This document shows positions 53,194 to 61,921 of a DNA stretch of 64,000 nt, piece by piece. Numbering within the stretch: the first letter of the stretch is position 1; each line of letters opens with the position of its first letter. Source of the DNA: JASEGV01 sp947085405 (lineage in GTDB: Bacteria > Bacteroidota > Ignavibacteria > UBA10030 > BY39); contig CAMTWO010000010.1 in assembly GCA_947085405.1 (NCBI GenBank), forward strand, positions 1-64,000, in the 5' to 3' direction. A program made the position numbers and the translations under genes. The notes beneath the pieces are model-generated. The model worked only from the letters and a program-made list of their open reading frames with translations. It was not told where the DNA came from and searched no databases.

Positions 53194-53233
53194 AAATATG
53201 TCTAACAAATTCATTGGAGGAATTTAGGTTTGT

Positions 53234-54364
53234 ATGGAACTTTGGCAAGAAATGCTACGAAAGAGTGTCGATAGCTCAAAGGATTTAGTTGAGCGCTTCG
53301 GCTTCGATAACGAATTAGCAGAACGGCTTAACAAACTCTTTCACATCCGCATAAACCCTTACTATTTAAGTTTAATCAGGTATCCGGGCGACCCGATCTG
53401 GATTCAGTGCATACCTTCGGAAAAGGAGTTGGAAAACGATGGATTCCCCGAAGACCCATTGGCTGAAGATTCGCACAGTCCTGTCCCAAGCATTATTCAC
53501 CGCTATCCCGATAGGGTGTTGTTTCTTACAACAAGTCAATGCTCGATGTATTGCCGCTTTTGTACGCGTAAACGTAAAGTAGGCGATTCATCCAAGATTA
53601 ATATGAAATTTATACAAGATGGAATTAACTACATTGCGGCGCATCCTGAAATCCGCGATGTAATTCTTTCGGGCGGCGATCCGCTTATGCTGACCGATTT
53701 TATGTTAGAAAAAATTCTTAAAGCATTGCGGGATATTCCTCACATCGAAATAATCCGCCTCGGAACTAAAATGCCCTGTGTGTTACCTCAACGGATTACA
53801 CCGAAGTTAACTAAGATGCTGCGCAAGTATCATCCCATTTATATCAATACACATTTCAACCATCCTTGGGAAATTACTCCCGAAGCAAAAAAAGCATGCG
53901 AGATGTTAGCCGATGCCGGCATTCCGCTCGGCAATCAAGCTGTGCTGATGAAAGGTGTTAACGACGATTCCAACGTAATGTTGGAGTTGATGCGAAAACT
54001 TTTAACTATGCGTGTTAAACCATACTATTTGTATCAAGCCGATATAACAAAGGGTGCAAATCATTTCCGCACCCCTGTAAGTAAAGGTTTGGAAATTATG
54101 GATAAACTTCGCGGACATACATCGGGACTTGCAATACCGTATTATGTTATTGATGCGCCCGGTGGCGGTGGAAAAATTCCGTTATTACCGCAGTATGTAA
54201 TTGGCAGAGCCGGCAATCAGGTGATTTTGCGAAATTACAAGTATGATATTTTCACTTACCCGGATGTTGAAGAAGAACCCGAACCGACTACACAGGTTGA
54301 GCAGCCGTATCTGAAGAAAAAGAAAAACGGGAAGAAGTTACAACCCGAACCTGTGGAAGTATAA
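53234..54364 (+). CDS. kamA: lysine 2,3-aminomutase (KamA family radical SAM)
   Basis: Radical SAM, PLP-dependent aminomutase converting L-lysine to beta-lysine; 376 residues. The [4Fe-4S] cysteines C103, C107 and C110 are in TTSQCSMYCRFCTRKR. PLP Lys314 is in DAPGGGGK, and the acidic residues D270 (YQADITKG) and D307 (VIDAPGGG) match the lysine-binding D293 and D330 of the characterised clostridial enzyme with the same spacing of 37, so lysine is the likely substrate. EpmB-type relatives lack this set. A Lys-rich C-terminal tail (KKKKNGKKL) extends it. GGAGG lies 13 bases before the ATG. Unlike typical ablA loci, no long ablB lies next to it; a short GNAT does. Confidence 0.85.
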   Translation: MELWQEMLRKSVDSSKDLVERFGFDNELAERLNKLFHIRINPYYLSLIRYPGDPIWIQCIPSEKELENDGFPEDPLAEDSHSPVPSIIHRYPDRVLFLTTSQCSMYCRFCTRKRKVGDSSKINMKFIQDGINYIAAHPEIRDVILSGGDPLMLTDFMLEKILKALRDIPHIEIIRLGTKMPCVLPQRITPKLTKMLRKYHPIYINTHFNHPWEITPEAKKACEMLADAGIPLGNQAVLMKGVNDDSNVMLELMRKLLTMRVKPYYLYQADITKGANHFRTPVSKGLEIMDKLRGHTSGLAIPYYVIDAPGGGGKIPLLPQYVIGRAGNQVILRNYKYDIFTYPDVEEEPEPTTQVEQPYLKKKKNGKKLQPEPVEV

Positions 54365-54380
54365 TTGATGCTACGTGAAA

Positions 54381-54412
54381 AACCCCGACCAAGAAATGGT
54401 TGGGGTTTTTTG
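54381..54412 (+). terminator. intrinsic terminator of the ligase/aminomutase operon
   Basis: AACCCCGACCA (54381-54391) pairs with TGGTTGGGG and is followed by seven T residues, a textbook terminator about 17 bases after the kamA stop. It marks the end of the transcription unit. Confidence 0.85.
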
Positions 54413-54419
54413 TTAGTGC

Positions 54420-54482
54420 AGGTCGGTCTACGGCTCTATCGAGTCGACCTACGGTCTCGTAGAGAAGACTCGTAGAGATTTT
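54420..54482 (-). repeat. dispersed TCTCTACGAG/GTAGGTCG repeat, copy 2
   Basis: Inverted copy of the repeat at 19261-19326. Reverse-complemented it contains TCTCTACGAGTCTTC, a second CTCTACGAGACCGTAGGTCG and GTAGACCGACCTGC. It sits directly after the terminator of the kamA operon. Confidence 0.65.
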
Positions 54483-54528
54483 GTTTACATCCGCATTACA
54501 AGGGCTTTAATGATCGTCAGGATGTTCG

Positions 54529-55119
54529 TCATTTCTTATTTTTTTGATGAATTAGTTTCAGCAACCTTTCAAAATAGATTTCAAAAGTTTCTCCCTCTCT
54601 CATCGGGTAATTTTCTAGGGCAGAGGAAAAATCATCCATGAAATCAGTATATCGTTTAAAAATTTCCTCTAACAATTTTTCATCTCCGCTTTCCCAATAT
54701 TTTCCTTCATCATTTACGGTAAAATTCTTCAAATATTTCTTGCTTACATATTTTAATAAGTGAATAATAACCTTGTGTATTTCAATTCCGGCATATTGCG
54801 TTTTTGTGAAGAGCATATACAGATACTCCCGTTCAACTTGGTCATCAGAATTTCCCCAAAAATGCAAATGCATCGGGCTACTCATTTTCCCGTTTGAAAG
54901 AAAACAGAGAAAAACAGGTTCGGAATTATGAGGAGTAAAACTTATCCCGTAAATGTTTTGGTCGTAAGTAGTTTTGCCGAAGCACCCGTCAGGAAATTGG
55001 TCTTCGTAAATAGTGTATTTCCAATTATAAATTTCGGCAATGTCTTTCACCTCTTCAATCATTTCCGATAAAGAGGCATCACTATTAAAACTGCCACTGT
55101 AATGAATAGTCAATCCCAT
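54529..55119 (-). CDS. conserved hypothetical protein
   Basis: A 196-residue acidic protein with the start MGLTIHYSG, then a mixed alpha/beta segment (MIEEVKDIAEIYNWKYTIYEDQFPDG) and GISFTPHNSEPVFLCFLSNGKMSS, MHLHFWGNSD, and a Lys- and Glu-rich C-terminal half. I believe I have seen similar proteins of unknown function in Bacteroidota. There are no catalytic motifs, signal or membrane segments. It is monocistronic on the minus strand. Role unknown. Confidence 0.6.
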   Translation of the reverse strand: MGLTIHYSGSFNSDASLSEMIEEVKDIAEIYNWKYTIYEDQFPDGCFGKTTYDQNIYGISFTPHNSEPVFLCFLSNGKMSSPMHLHFWGNSDDQVEREYLYMLFTKTQYAGIEIHKVIIHLLKYVSKKYLKNFTVNDEGKYWESGDEKLLEEIFKRYTDFMDDFSSALENYPMREGETFEIYFERLLKLIHQKNKK

Positions 55120-55569
55120 AACATCATAAATATATCAAAAAACTTAATCACTTTTCAACTGCCTCTTTCATAAATCAATTCAGAACTTGGAAGTTTTATT
55201 AATCCCGGATTGTTCATTAGGAATAATTTCTAATGACCGTCATTAGAAAAAAAGTAACTAACTCATTATCTATCAATAAGTTACAATTACTGATTGTTTG
55301 GTGAATTAATCAATAAATATGTAAGAAAAGCCAAAACAAAAAAACTGTTGAAACAGTTAAAAATATCACCTTTTAGGTATTAACCCACGACTTAAGTCGT
55401 GGGTTAATTAGAAAACAGTCAATTTTCTAAACCGTTTTAACGGTTTCTCTCAACGAGCGGTCAACTTGTGGTAATCTAATAATTCTCTAATGACAAATCT
55501 GGGTTAATAATTCCTTTGCATCCAACCCTCAAAATCCGTAAATTCAGATCAGAAAATTTGAGATTATAA
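55120..55569. other. 450-base gap with palindromes before dnaG
   Basis: Mostly AT-rich. At 55381-55406 there is a 26-base perfect palindrome (TAACCCACGACTT and its complement), and at 55429-55446 the stem AAACCGTT/AACGGTTT. Around 55481-55507 CTAATGACAAATCTGGGTTA resembles 120-140 near the window start. No gene is seen; the last 60 bases must carry the dnaG promoter. Confidence 0.5.
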
Positions 55570-57531
55570 TTGCGACTATCACAAGAAAAAATAGAAGAAA
55601 TCAGGAATGCTATAGACATTGTTGAATTCATCGGATCGTTTGTAAAGCTGAAGAAGCGAGGGAAAAACTATATCGGCTTGTGCCCGTTTCATAACGAGAA
55701 GACACCTTCGTTTAACGTTTCGCCCGACAAACAGATGTATCATTGTTTCGGATGCAGTGTCGGGGGTAATGCGTTCACCTTTTTGATGGAGATGGAAAAA
55801 ATTTCCTTCATCGAAGCCGTACGCTCACTTGCTGAACGGGCTGGCATTCAACTTCCCGATTACTCGCCGGAAACGGAAGACGCCGCACGCGAACAGGAAG
55901 ACTTGTACGCAGTATGCAGGATGGGGGCACTTTTTTTCTACAATAATCTCATCAGTACAACTGAGGGGAAATTTGCACTCGATTATTTACGCAAACGAGG
56001 ATTAACAGACGAAACAATAAAAATGTTTGGGCTTGGTTACTCGCCAAATTCATGGGACGGATTAATCCAGCACGCGGAGTCGCAAAAAATTCAGCTTGAG
56101 TATTTAGAAAAAGTAGGTCTTGTGAGAAAACGTGAAGATGGCAGTTACTACGACTACTTCAGAGGGCGCGCTATGTTTCCTGTATTTTCCACAACGGGAA
56201 GAGTTATCGGTTTTGGCGCCCGAAAGATTTATGACGACGACCAGTTAGCCAAATATATCAACTCGCCCGAAACGCCTATATACAACAAAAGCCGTCTCCT
56301 ATATGGAATCCATCAGGCAAAAGAAGCAATGCGCGAGAAAGATTTTGTAATTTTAGTAGAAGGTTATACCGACCATCTTAAAACATTCCAAGCCGGTTTT
56401 AAGAATGTTGTTGCTTCGAGCGGAACCGCTTTAACTGTCGAACAAATCCAGTTAATCGCCAGATACACAAAGAACATAACGATTGTTTACGATGCCGATT
56501 CGGCAGGATCGAAAGCTACTATGCGTGGAGTGGATTTGGTTCTCGAGAATGATCTCGATGTTCGAGTTGCAAAGTTACCGAGCGGCGAAGACCCCGACTC
56601 ATATATCGAAAAATTTGGTAGAGAAAAATTTCAGAATCTGATTCAGAACTCAATATCTTTTATCGATTTTATGGCTCAAGCTTATGAGACGGAGGGATAT
56701 TTTAAAACTCCCGAAGGGCAGACGAAAGCAGTGCGGAAAATAATTCAAACAATTGCCAAGATAAAAGATCCGATAAAAAGAAATTTTTACATTCAGGATG
56801 TGGCTGAAAAATATGGTTTGTACGAATCGGTTCTTCAAAAAGAATTAGAAAAATATATTAAAGAAGACCTCCGCCGCAGCGAAACATATACATATATACC
56901 TGATGAAATTGCTTCACCACCGACTGAATTAGATATGGCAAACCTATCAGTAAATGCTGATTTTAACGGCAGCCGGGATGCTGAAGATGCTGATGAAATT
57001 CCTAAAGCAGAGCGCGATTTATTGCACGCCATCCTCGATGGTGGAAACGATATTGCCGGTTTTGTTTTTCAATATCTGACGCCGGAACAATTTACAAATA
57101 AATATTCTTCGATGTTGGCAAACATTTTAAAAATAATGGACGAAACCAACGAGGCGATAGATGCACCATCAGTTTTCAATTATGTTTCCGGTGCGGCGCA
57201 AATTTCAACAGAAGATTTAGAAAAATTAAAACATTTTATAACAGAACTAATTTTTAGTAAATATCAATTAAGCAGCCGTTTGAAAGAGGATGGGGCAGAA
57301 GTACAAAAGGGGGATGCCGGACAGATTGCACGCGATGCAATACGAGCTATTTATAAAAATGAAATCCAGAAACAGCTTACCTACAACCAATTTCTTATGA
57401 AAGAAGCAGCTAAACGGGGAGAAGATTTAACCCAATATTTGAATAAACATAACGAGCTTTTACAAGAGAAAAAATTTATTAAAGAAAATAAAATTTTTAA
57501 TCCGCCTACGCATTCTGCTTCGGAAGATTAG
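55570..57531 (+). CDS. dnaG: DNA primase
   Basis: Synthesises RNA primers at replication forks; 653 residues. The N-terminal zinc ribbon is CPFHNEKTPSF...CFGC (C38, H41, C59, C62). The TOPRIM catalytic core has VILVEGYTDHLKTF, SSGTAL and IVYDADSAGSKA with the acidic residues, then KLPSGEDPDSYI. The C-terminal helicase-binding part (about 450-653) is more variable. The only sensible start is TTG at 55570, because the conserved helix SQEKIEEIRNAIDIVEFI begins there. The gene is slightly longer than E. coli DnaG (581). It is transcribed alone or with the gap downstream; no partner rpoD or rpsU is adjacent. Confidence 0.95.
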   Translation: MRLSQEKIEEIRNAIDIVEFIGSFVKLKKRGKNYIGLCPFHNEKTPSFNVSPDKQMYHCFGCSVGGNAFTFLMEMEKISFIEAVRSLAERAGIQLPDYSPETEDAAREQEDLYAVCRMGALFFYNNLISTTEGKFALDYLRKRGLTDETIKMFGLGYSPNSWDGLIQHAESQKIQLEYLEKVGLVRKREDGSYYDYFRGRAMFPVFSTTGRVIGFGARKIYDDDQLAKYINSPETPIYNKSRLLYGIHQAKEAMREKDFVILVEGYTDHLKTFQAGFKNVVASSGTALTVEQIQLIARYTKNITIVYDADSAGSKATMRGVDLVLENDLDVRVAKLPSGEDPDSYIEKFGREKFQNLIQNSISFIDFMAQAYETEGYFKTPEGQTKAVRKIIQTIAKIKDPIKRNFYIQDVAEKYGLYESVLQKELEKYIKEDLRRSETYTYIPDEIASPPTELDMANLSVNADFNGSRDAEDADEIPKAERDLLHAILDGGNDIAGFVFQYLTPEQFTNKYSSMLANILKIMDETNEAIDAPSVFNYVSGAAQISTEDLEKLKHFITELIFSKYQLSSRLKEDGAEVQKGDAGQIARDAIRAIYKNEIQKQLTYNQFLMKEAAKRGEDLTQYLNKHNELLQEKKFIKENKIFNPPTHSASED

Positions 57532-57599
57532 AAAGTCATTCAGTCGTCGGACAGTGTTTGAATATCCACTGAGAGGTAGTTCTAATAATAAGGTTCTTT

Positions 57600-57703
57600 C
57601 AAAAGTCATTGCGAGTCCGCCACAAGCGGAAGAAGCCTGCTCGCCGTCCATCAGATGACGGACTTTGGCAGGCGGGCAATCCCAACGTACCGTTTTTTAT
57701 TGC
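57600..57703. repeat. palindromic element related to the 11.1 kb element
   Basis: Starts CAAAAGTCATTGCGAGTCC, matching the left inner part of the element at 11142-11286, and contains GTCCGCC-caca-type, GTCCATC-agatGAC-type and GCCTGC/GGCAGG arms plus GGCAATCCCAACGTACCG. The terminal repeats of the 11.1 kb element are not complete on the right. It is a degraded or variant copy. Confidence 0.5.
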
Positions 57704-57761
57704 ATTAAACCTGGATTATTTAATAGGAATTAACCCACAATATAAAAGGTTGGGTTATAAT

Positions 57762-57978
57762 TATAGGACATCTCTAAAAACTATTATTTTTCTTGGTGTC
57801 TTATATATTATATTTACTCATAGTTATTTATTAATTGGGCTAAAGCCCTTGATGCGAGCGGTTTTTCAATAACCCCACGCTTAAGCGTGGGGTTAAAAAA
57901 ACATACTAATCTCTACGGACTTTAGTTCTTTGCCGAAGGCATGCATTCGCAAATTCAAGTTTTTAGAGATGCCCTATA
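57762..57978. mobile_element. MITE-like element with 21-bp terminal inverted repeats
   Basis: The left end 57762-57782 and right end 57958-57978 are inverted repeats matching at 20 of 21 positions (core GGACATCTCTAAAAACT on the left). The unit is 217 bases, has no gene, and the ends start with TATA, a possible target site duplication. The ends resemble terminal repeats of IS5-type elements, so a transposase elsewhere could move it. Inside lies a 26-base perfect palindrome at 57870-57895 (TAACCCCACGCTT and its complement), the same type as 55381-55406. Confidence 0.55.
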
Positions 57979-58165
57979 TTTATTACCGAACTCATCCCCC
58001 TGGGAGTAGGATTAAACTTTGCGGGGTTGAGTTCGATTTTTTTTTTCCATTATCACACGGACTCTTACGTCGTGGGTTATCGAGAACAAAGTTTTATTTT
58101 ATTAAGTCCCGATGCTTTGCAATTTCCTTCCGTTTTAAATATATTAACAATAAAACAACAACTTA
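57979..58165. other. leader region of the heptosyltransferase-like gene
   Basis: About 190 bases with a poly-T run near 58038 and a CGTCGTGGGTTA half palindrome around 58069. Nothing else recognised; together with 57532-57761 it belongs to a 630-base repeat-rich gap between dnaG and the glycosyltransferase gene. Confidence 0.3.
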
Positions 58166-59206
58166 ATGAGCGAACCCCTTCGCATTTTAGTAGTCAGAAC
58201 CGACAGAATTGGAGATGTCGTCCTAACTCTTCCTATGGTCGATATACTCAGACTGAATCATCCTGATGCTTACATAGCTATGATGGTCAGGAGATATACA
58301 TTGGAGCTTGTTCAAAATTCTACAAGTGTCGATGAAACAATTTTATACGACGACACTAATGGACTTGTACCTTTTTGTAAAATGTTGAAAATTCTTCGCC
58401 GCCATAAGTTTGATGTAGCTTTTATAGCTTTTCCCCGGTTCAGGATTGCATTACTTCTTTTTTTGGCTGGAGTTAAACTACGTGTTGGTTCAGGTTATCG
58501 ATTGTATTCGCTTCTTTTCAACAAGCGGATATATGAGCACAGGAAAGATGCAAAGAAACACGAACTCGAATATAATTTGAGCTTGTTGGATGCGGTTGGA
58601 ATCCCTTTAAAAAAAGTAGAACCCCCTTGGATTATCGTCGGTGAAGAATTAGTCCGGAATGTTAAACAGAGGTTAGAAAAAATTGGAATAAATTCTTCAG
58701 ACAAGATTGTGATAATACATCCCGGCAGCGGAGGTTCGTCGCGCGATTGGGACATCGAAAAATTTGCAGAACTTGGCAAAAAAATATCGGAAATTCAAAA
58801 TGTTAAAATTGTGATAACCGGCGGGTTGAACGAACACCAACTTGTCGAAAATTTGAAGCGGGCAATCGGTGGAAATGTTGTAGGAAAAGCGGGGGAATTT
58901 TCGCTTTTGGAATTTGCAGCGTTAGCAAAATTAGCTCAGCTATTCATCAGTAATTCGACCGGAACGATTCATATCGCAGCGGCTGTCGGAACAAATGTAA
59001 TCGGCTTCTATCCGCAAATCACGGCATTGAGTCCGCAGCGTTGGGGTCCATACACTGAGAAGAAAAAAGTGATTACTCCATCAGGCAAACCGGCTGACTG
59101 TAACAAATGTAAAAAGGGGAAAATAAGATGTGAGTGTATGGATACTATTTCGGCAAATGAAGTTTTTAAAGCTGCGAAAAATTTTCTTAATCAACAGAAT
59201 AAATGA
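58166..59206 (+). CDS. glycosyltransferase family 9 (heptosyltransferase-like)
   Basis: A 346-residue GT9 enzyme, related to heptosyltransferases WaaC/WaaF that build the LPS inner core. The N-terminus ILVVRTDRIGDVVLTLPM is the typical GT9 start, and the C-terminal half has VIIHPGSGGSSRDWDIEKFAELGKKI, VVITGGLNEHQ and the donor site SNSTGTIHIAAAVGTNVIGFYPQITALSPQRWGP. A late Cys cluster (CNKCKKGKIRCECM) is a less common addition that could bind a metal. It is followed by the DUF3108 gene 13 bases later. Confidence 0.85.
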   Translation: MSEPLRILVVRTDRIGDVVLTLPMVDILRLNHPDAYIAMMVRRYTLELVQNSTSVDETILYDDTNGLVPFCKMLKILRRHKFDVAFIAFPRFRIALLLFLAGVKLRVGSGYRLYSLLFNKRIYEHRKDAKKHELEYNLSLLDAVGIPLKKVEPPWIIVGEELVRNVKQRLEKIGINSSDKIVIIHPGSGGSSRDWDIEKFAELGKKISEIQNVKIVITGGLNEHQLVENLKRAIGGNVVGKAGEFSLLEFAALAKLAQLFISNSTGTIHIAAAVGTNVIGFYPQITALSPQRWGPYTEKKKVITPSGKPADCNKCKKGKIRCECMDTISANEVFKAAKNFLNQQNK

Positions 59207-59219
59207 ATTGGAAAATAAC

Positions 59220-60047
59220 ATGAACAAATTTAGTAAAATCATAATCGTGCTGTTGTTTGTTACGGTATTTGCTGAAAATGCTTATCTCCAAAACTTAACA
59301 AATGATACTATTAACCGCAGTCCGGTAGTCGCTGAACTGCGAAAACATAAAAACGATGCTTTCACAGTTGGCGAATATTTAGAATTCGATGTTCGGTATG
59401 GATTTGTAGTTGCGGGCAAAGCAGTTTTGGAAATTCCGAAATATGAAGATTACAGAGGCCGTAAAAGCTTTTACATAGAATCGCGTGTTAATTCGCTCCC
59501 GTTCTTTTCTACTTTTTATAAAGTTGAAGATAAATATGTATCGGTAATTGATGCTGAGGGAATCTTTCCGTGGCGTTTCGAGCAGCATATCCGGGAAGGT
59601 GGATACAAACGTGATTTCGAAGCCGAGTTTGATCATATTTTAAATATTGCTAAAACGAACGAGGGCACACATCCAATCGATCAGTATGCCCACGATATTC
59701 TTTCAGCTTTTTATTTTACACGAACGCTCGATTTTTCGAAAATGAAACCCGGTCAAAGAACAGAACTGAAAAATTTCTATAAAGATACGATATACACATT
59801 AGAAGTAAAATTTAAAGGTAGGCAAAAAGTCGAAGTAAAAGCAGGAACTTTCAACACTATTATCATAGAACCGATAATTCAAGGAGGCGGATTATTCAAA
59901 GCCGAGGGAACATTGCTTATCTGGCTGACCGATGATGAGAAAAAAATTCCGGTGATGGTGAAATCGAGAGTAATAGTAGGTTCAATAACTGCCGAATTAA
60001 CGAAGTATTCAGGCGTTCCGGGCGGAATTAATGCAAAGGTGAAATAA
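59220..60047 (+). CDS. DUF3108 domain-containing exported protein
   Basis: A 275-residue protein with a signal peptide (about 1-20) and a beta-rich DUF3108 domain: FTVGEYLEFDVRYGFVVAGKAVLEI, then SRVNSLPFFSTFYKVEDKY, KVEVKAGTFNTIIIEPIIQGGGLF and the end ELTKYSG. The domain is common in periplasmic proteins of Bacteroidota and proteobacteria with unknown function. The start at 59220 is used because the frame upstream overlaps the glycosyltransferase gene; the signal peptide begins there. Its stop overlaps the next ATG (TAATG), so translation is coupled. Confidence 0.82.
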   Translation: MNKFSKIIIVLLFVTVFAENAYLQNLTNDTINRSPVVAELRKHKNDAFTVGEYLEFDVRYGFVVAGKAVLEIPKYEDYRGRKSFYIESRVNSLPFFSTFYKVEDKYVSVIDAEGIFPWRFEQHIREGGYKRDFEAEFDHILNIAKTNEGTHPIDQYAHDILSAFYFTRTLDFSKMKPGQRTELKNFYKDTIYTLEVKFKGRQKVEVKAGTFNTIIIEPIIQGGGLFKAEGTLLIWLTDDEKKIPVMVKSRVIVGSITAELTKYSGVPGGINAKVK

Positions 60048-61003
60048 TGAGGAACTTTAAACAAATTGATATAACAAAAGTAAAAACTATTTCTATTAAA
60101 TCGCGAAAGAGCAAAGTAACCCCCGATGCTTTTGCAAAAGTTTATGAACCGGGTAAAAACAGCTTGCAAAGTTTTCTCGGTTCGTTTCCGAATATACTTG
60201 CAGCAAAAGATTTAAATTTGTTCGTCGATATTATTCTGCAAGCTCGCAAAAAAAATAAGCCGGTAATTGTTCTGATGGGGGCACACGTGATAAAAGTAGG
60301 ATTGTCGCCGTTGATTATCGACCTGATAAAAAATAATATTATAACCGCAATCGGAATGAACAGCGCTGCTGCAATTCACGATGTAGAAACTGCTATGTTC
60401 GGTAAAACATCGGAAGACGTTGCCGAGAATATTTTAGATGGATATTTTGGAATGGCTCGCGAAACAGGAGAGTTAATAAATGTTACATTGCTGCAAGCGA
60501 GCGTCCAGACCGACATGGGTTACGGCGAAGCAATCGGAAGGGAGCTGATTAAGCGAAAAGCTCCCAATTTACAATACAGTATTTTAGCGTCGAGTATTAA
60601 GTTGAACGTTCCGGTAACAGTTCATGCGGCAATCGGAACGGATATAATTCATCAGCAGCCAACGATGGACGGGGCGGCGACCGGCGAGATGTCGTTCCGT
60701 GATTTCAAAGTTCTGTGTAATGCAGTAAAAGACCTTGTGGACGGCGGTGTTGTTATAAACATTGGCTCGGCTGTAATTATGCCCGAGGTATTTTTAAAAG
60801 CTCTCACAGTAACACGGAATCTCGGATATAAAACTGCTAAATTCGCTACCGCTAATTTTGATATGCTGCCTCAATACCGTCCGTTTATGAATATAGTAAC
60901 GCGACCTACTCAAGCGGGTGGTAAGGGATTTAATTTTATAGGCCACCACGAAATTATGATTCCGCTATTGTATGCAATGCTCAAAGAACGAATTAAAAAA
61001 TGA
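60047..61003 (+). CDS. conserved protein of unknown function (deoxyhypusine-synthase-like fold suspected)
   Basis: A 318-residue cytosolic protein that I associate with an uncharacterised family found in Geobacter, Bacteroidota and relatives. Conserved-looking blocks are VIVLMGAHVIKVGLSP, GMNSAAAIHDVE, FGMARETGELIN, VHAAIGTDIIHQQP, DGGVVINIGSAVIMPEVFLKAL and GFNFIGHHEIMIPLL. The glycine-rich turns and His/Asp pairs suggest a nucleotide or NAD-binding enzyme; some automatic annotations call relatives deoxyhypusine synthase-like, but the lysine motif of true DHS is not obvious. It is translated in coupling with DUF3108 upstream and the CPBP protease downstream (ATGA overlap), which hints at an envelope-related role. 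Confidence 0.6.
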   Translation: MRNFKQIDITKVKTISIKSRKSKVTPDAFAKVYEPGKNSLQSFLGSFPNILAAKDLNLFVDIILQARKKNKPVIVLMGAHVIKVGLSPLIIDLIKNNIITAIGMNSAAAIHDVETAMFGKTSEDVAENILDGYFGMARETGELINVTLLQASVQTDMGYGEAIGRELIKRKAPNLQYSILASSIKLNVPVTVHAAIGTDIIHQQPTMDGAATGEMSFRDFKVLCNAVKDLVDGGVVINIGSAVIMPEVFLKALTVTRNLGYKTAKFATANFDMLPQYRPFMNIVTRPTQAGGKGFNFIGHHEIMIPLLYAMLKERIKK

Positions 61004-61920
61004 ACTCACAGGAAGTAAATACTCAAATTCCGGAAACGACTTTTCTAGACCGTCATAACATTTCGCCGGTGCTGTTTGCTTTTATTTCTCTCGTCATTCT
61101 TTTTACAACTTATCAGATTATAGGCGGAGCGCTTGCTTATCTTTTCTTTAAAGGGCAAATAAATGAGAATACCGTGAACGGCATCCGCTGGCTCACCGTT
61201 TTTAGTCAGATTATATTTTTGCTCGCTCCCACAATACTGCTGACAAAATTGGCCTCTTCTGATATACGCGATTATTTAAGATTCAAATCGACAAGTTTGA
61301 TCCAAATTATTCTTGCGATGTTCGGGATGTTTGCATTAGGGCAGATGCTTCAGGTTTATTTAACAGTTCAGGAGATGATTCCATTACCCGAAAATATACA
61401 ACCCTTGGTAGATTCGATAAAAAAATCTATCGAACAATTATATAAGCAAGTTGCCGGTGCTTCAAATATTCGGGAATTGTTTTTTGTGCTCTTTGTTATT
61501 GCGGTTGTTCCGGCATTTGCAGAAGAGTTTCTTTTTAGAGGATTAGTACAAAGAAGTTTGGAGCGTGGACTGACTCCCTTAAAGGGCGTTATCTTCACCG
61601 GAATTATTTTCGGAGCTTTTCATCTCAATCCGTTTACATTCGTTCCGCTAGCAATCATCGGAATTTATTTAGGTTTCTTGGTCCTAAAATCGGGCAGCTT
61701 AATGGTTCCAATTGCGGCTCATTTTTTTAATAATGCCATTGCGGTTTTTGCTATTTATCTGAAATACGACGATGATGCTTTAATCACCGGAAAACCATCC
61801 GCAATGTCTCCCGAAATTTTACTATTATCGTTCGTGTTTTTTTTATTGGTTTTTTTCATCATAATGTATTATTTTATTCGTGCATCTAACTTATTAACAA
61901 AAATAAAAAGCGAGGTATAA
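61000..61920 (+). CDS. CPBP family intramembrane metalloprotease
   Basis: A 306-residue integral membrane protein with about eight hydrophobic segments. The CAAX-processing/bacteriocin-protection motifs are present: EEFLFRGLVQRSLERG (glutamates and arginine of motif 1), FGAFHLNPFTF (His of motif 2) and AAHFFNNAIAVF (motif 3). Family members are Rce1-like glutamic metalloproteases of the cytoplasmic membrane; bacterial roles include protein maturation and self-immunity to peptides. It follows the preceding gene with a four-base overlap. Confidence 0.82.
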   Translation: MNSQEVNTQIPETTFLDRHNISPVLFAFISLVILFTTYQIIGGALAYLFFKGQINENTVNGIRWLTVFSQIIFLLAPTILLTKLASSDIRDYLRFKSTSLIQIILAMFGMFALGQMLQVYLTVQEMIPLPENIQPLVDSIKKSIEQLYKQVAGASNIRELFFVLFVIAVVPAFAEEFLFRGLVQRSLERGLTPLKGVIFTGIIFGAFHLNPFTFVPLAIIGIYLGFLVLKSGSLMVPIAAHFFNNAIAVFAIYLKYDDDALITGKPSAMSPEILLLSFVFFLLVFFIIMYYFIRASNLLTKIKSEV

Positions 61921-61921
61921 T

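Noticed and set aside
57609..58266. Several 75-90 codon frames in the dnaG downstream gap
   Set aside because: They run through palindromic repeats and the MITE-like element and give low-complexity products.
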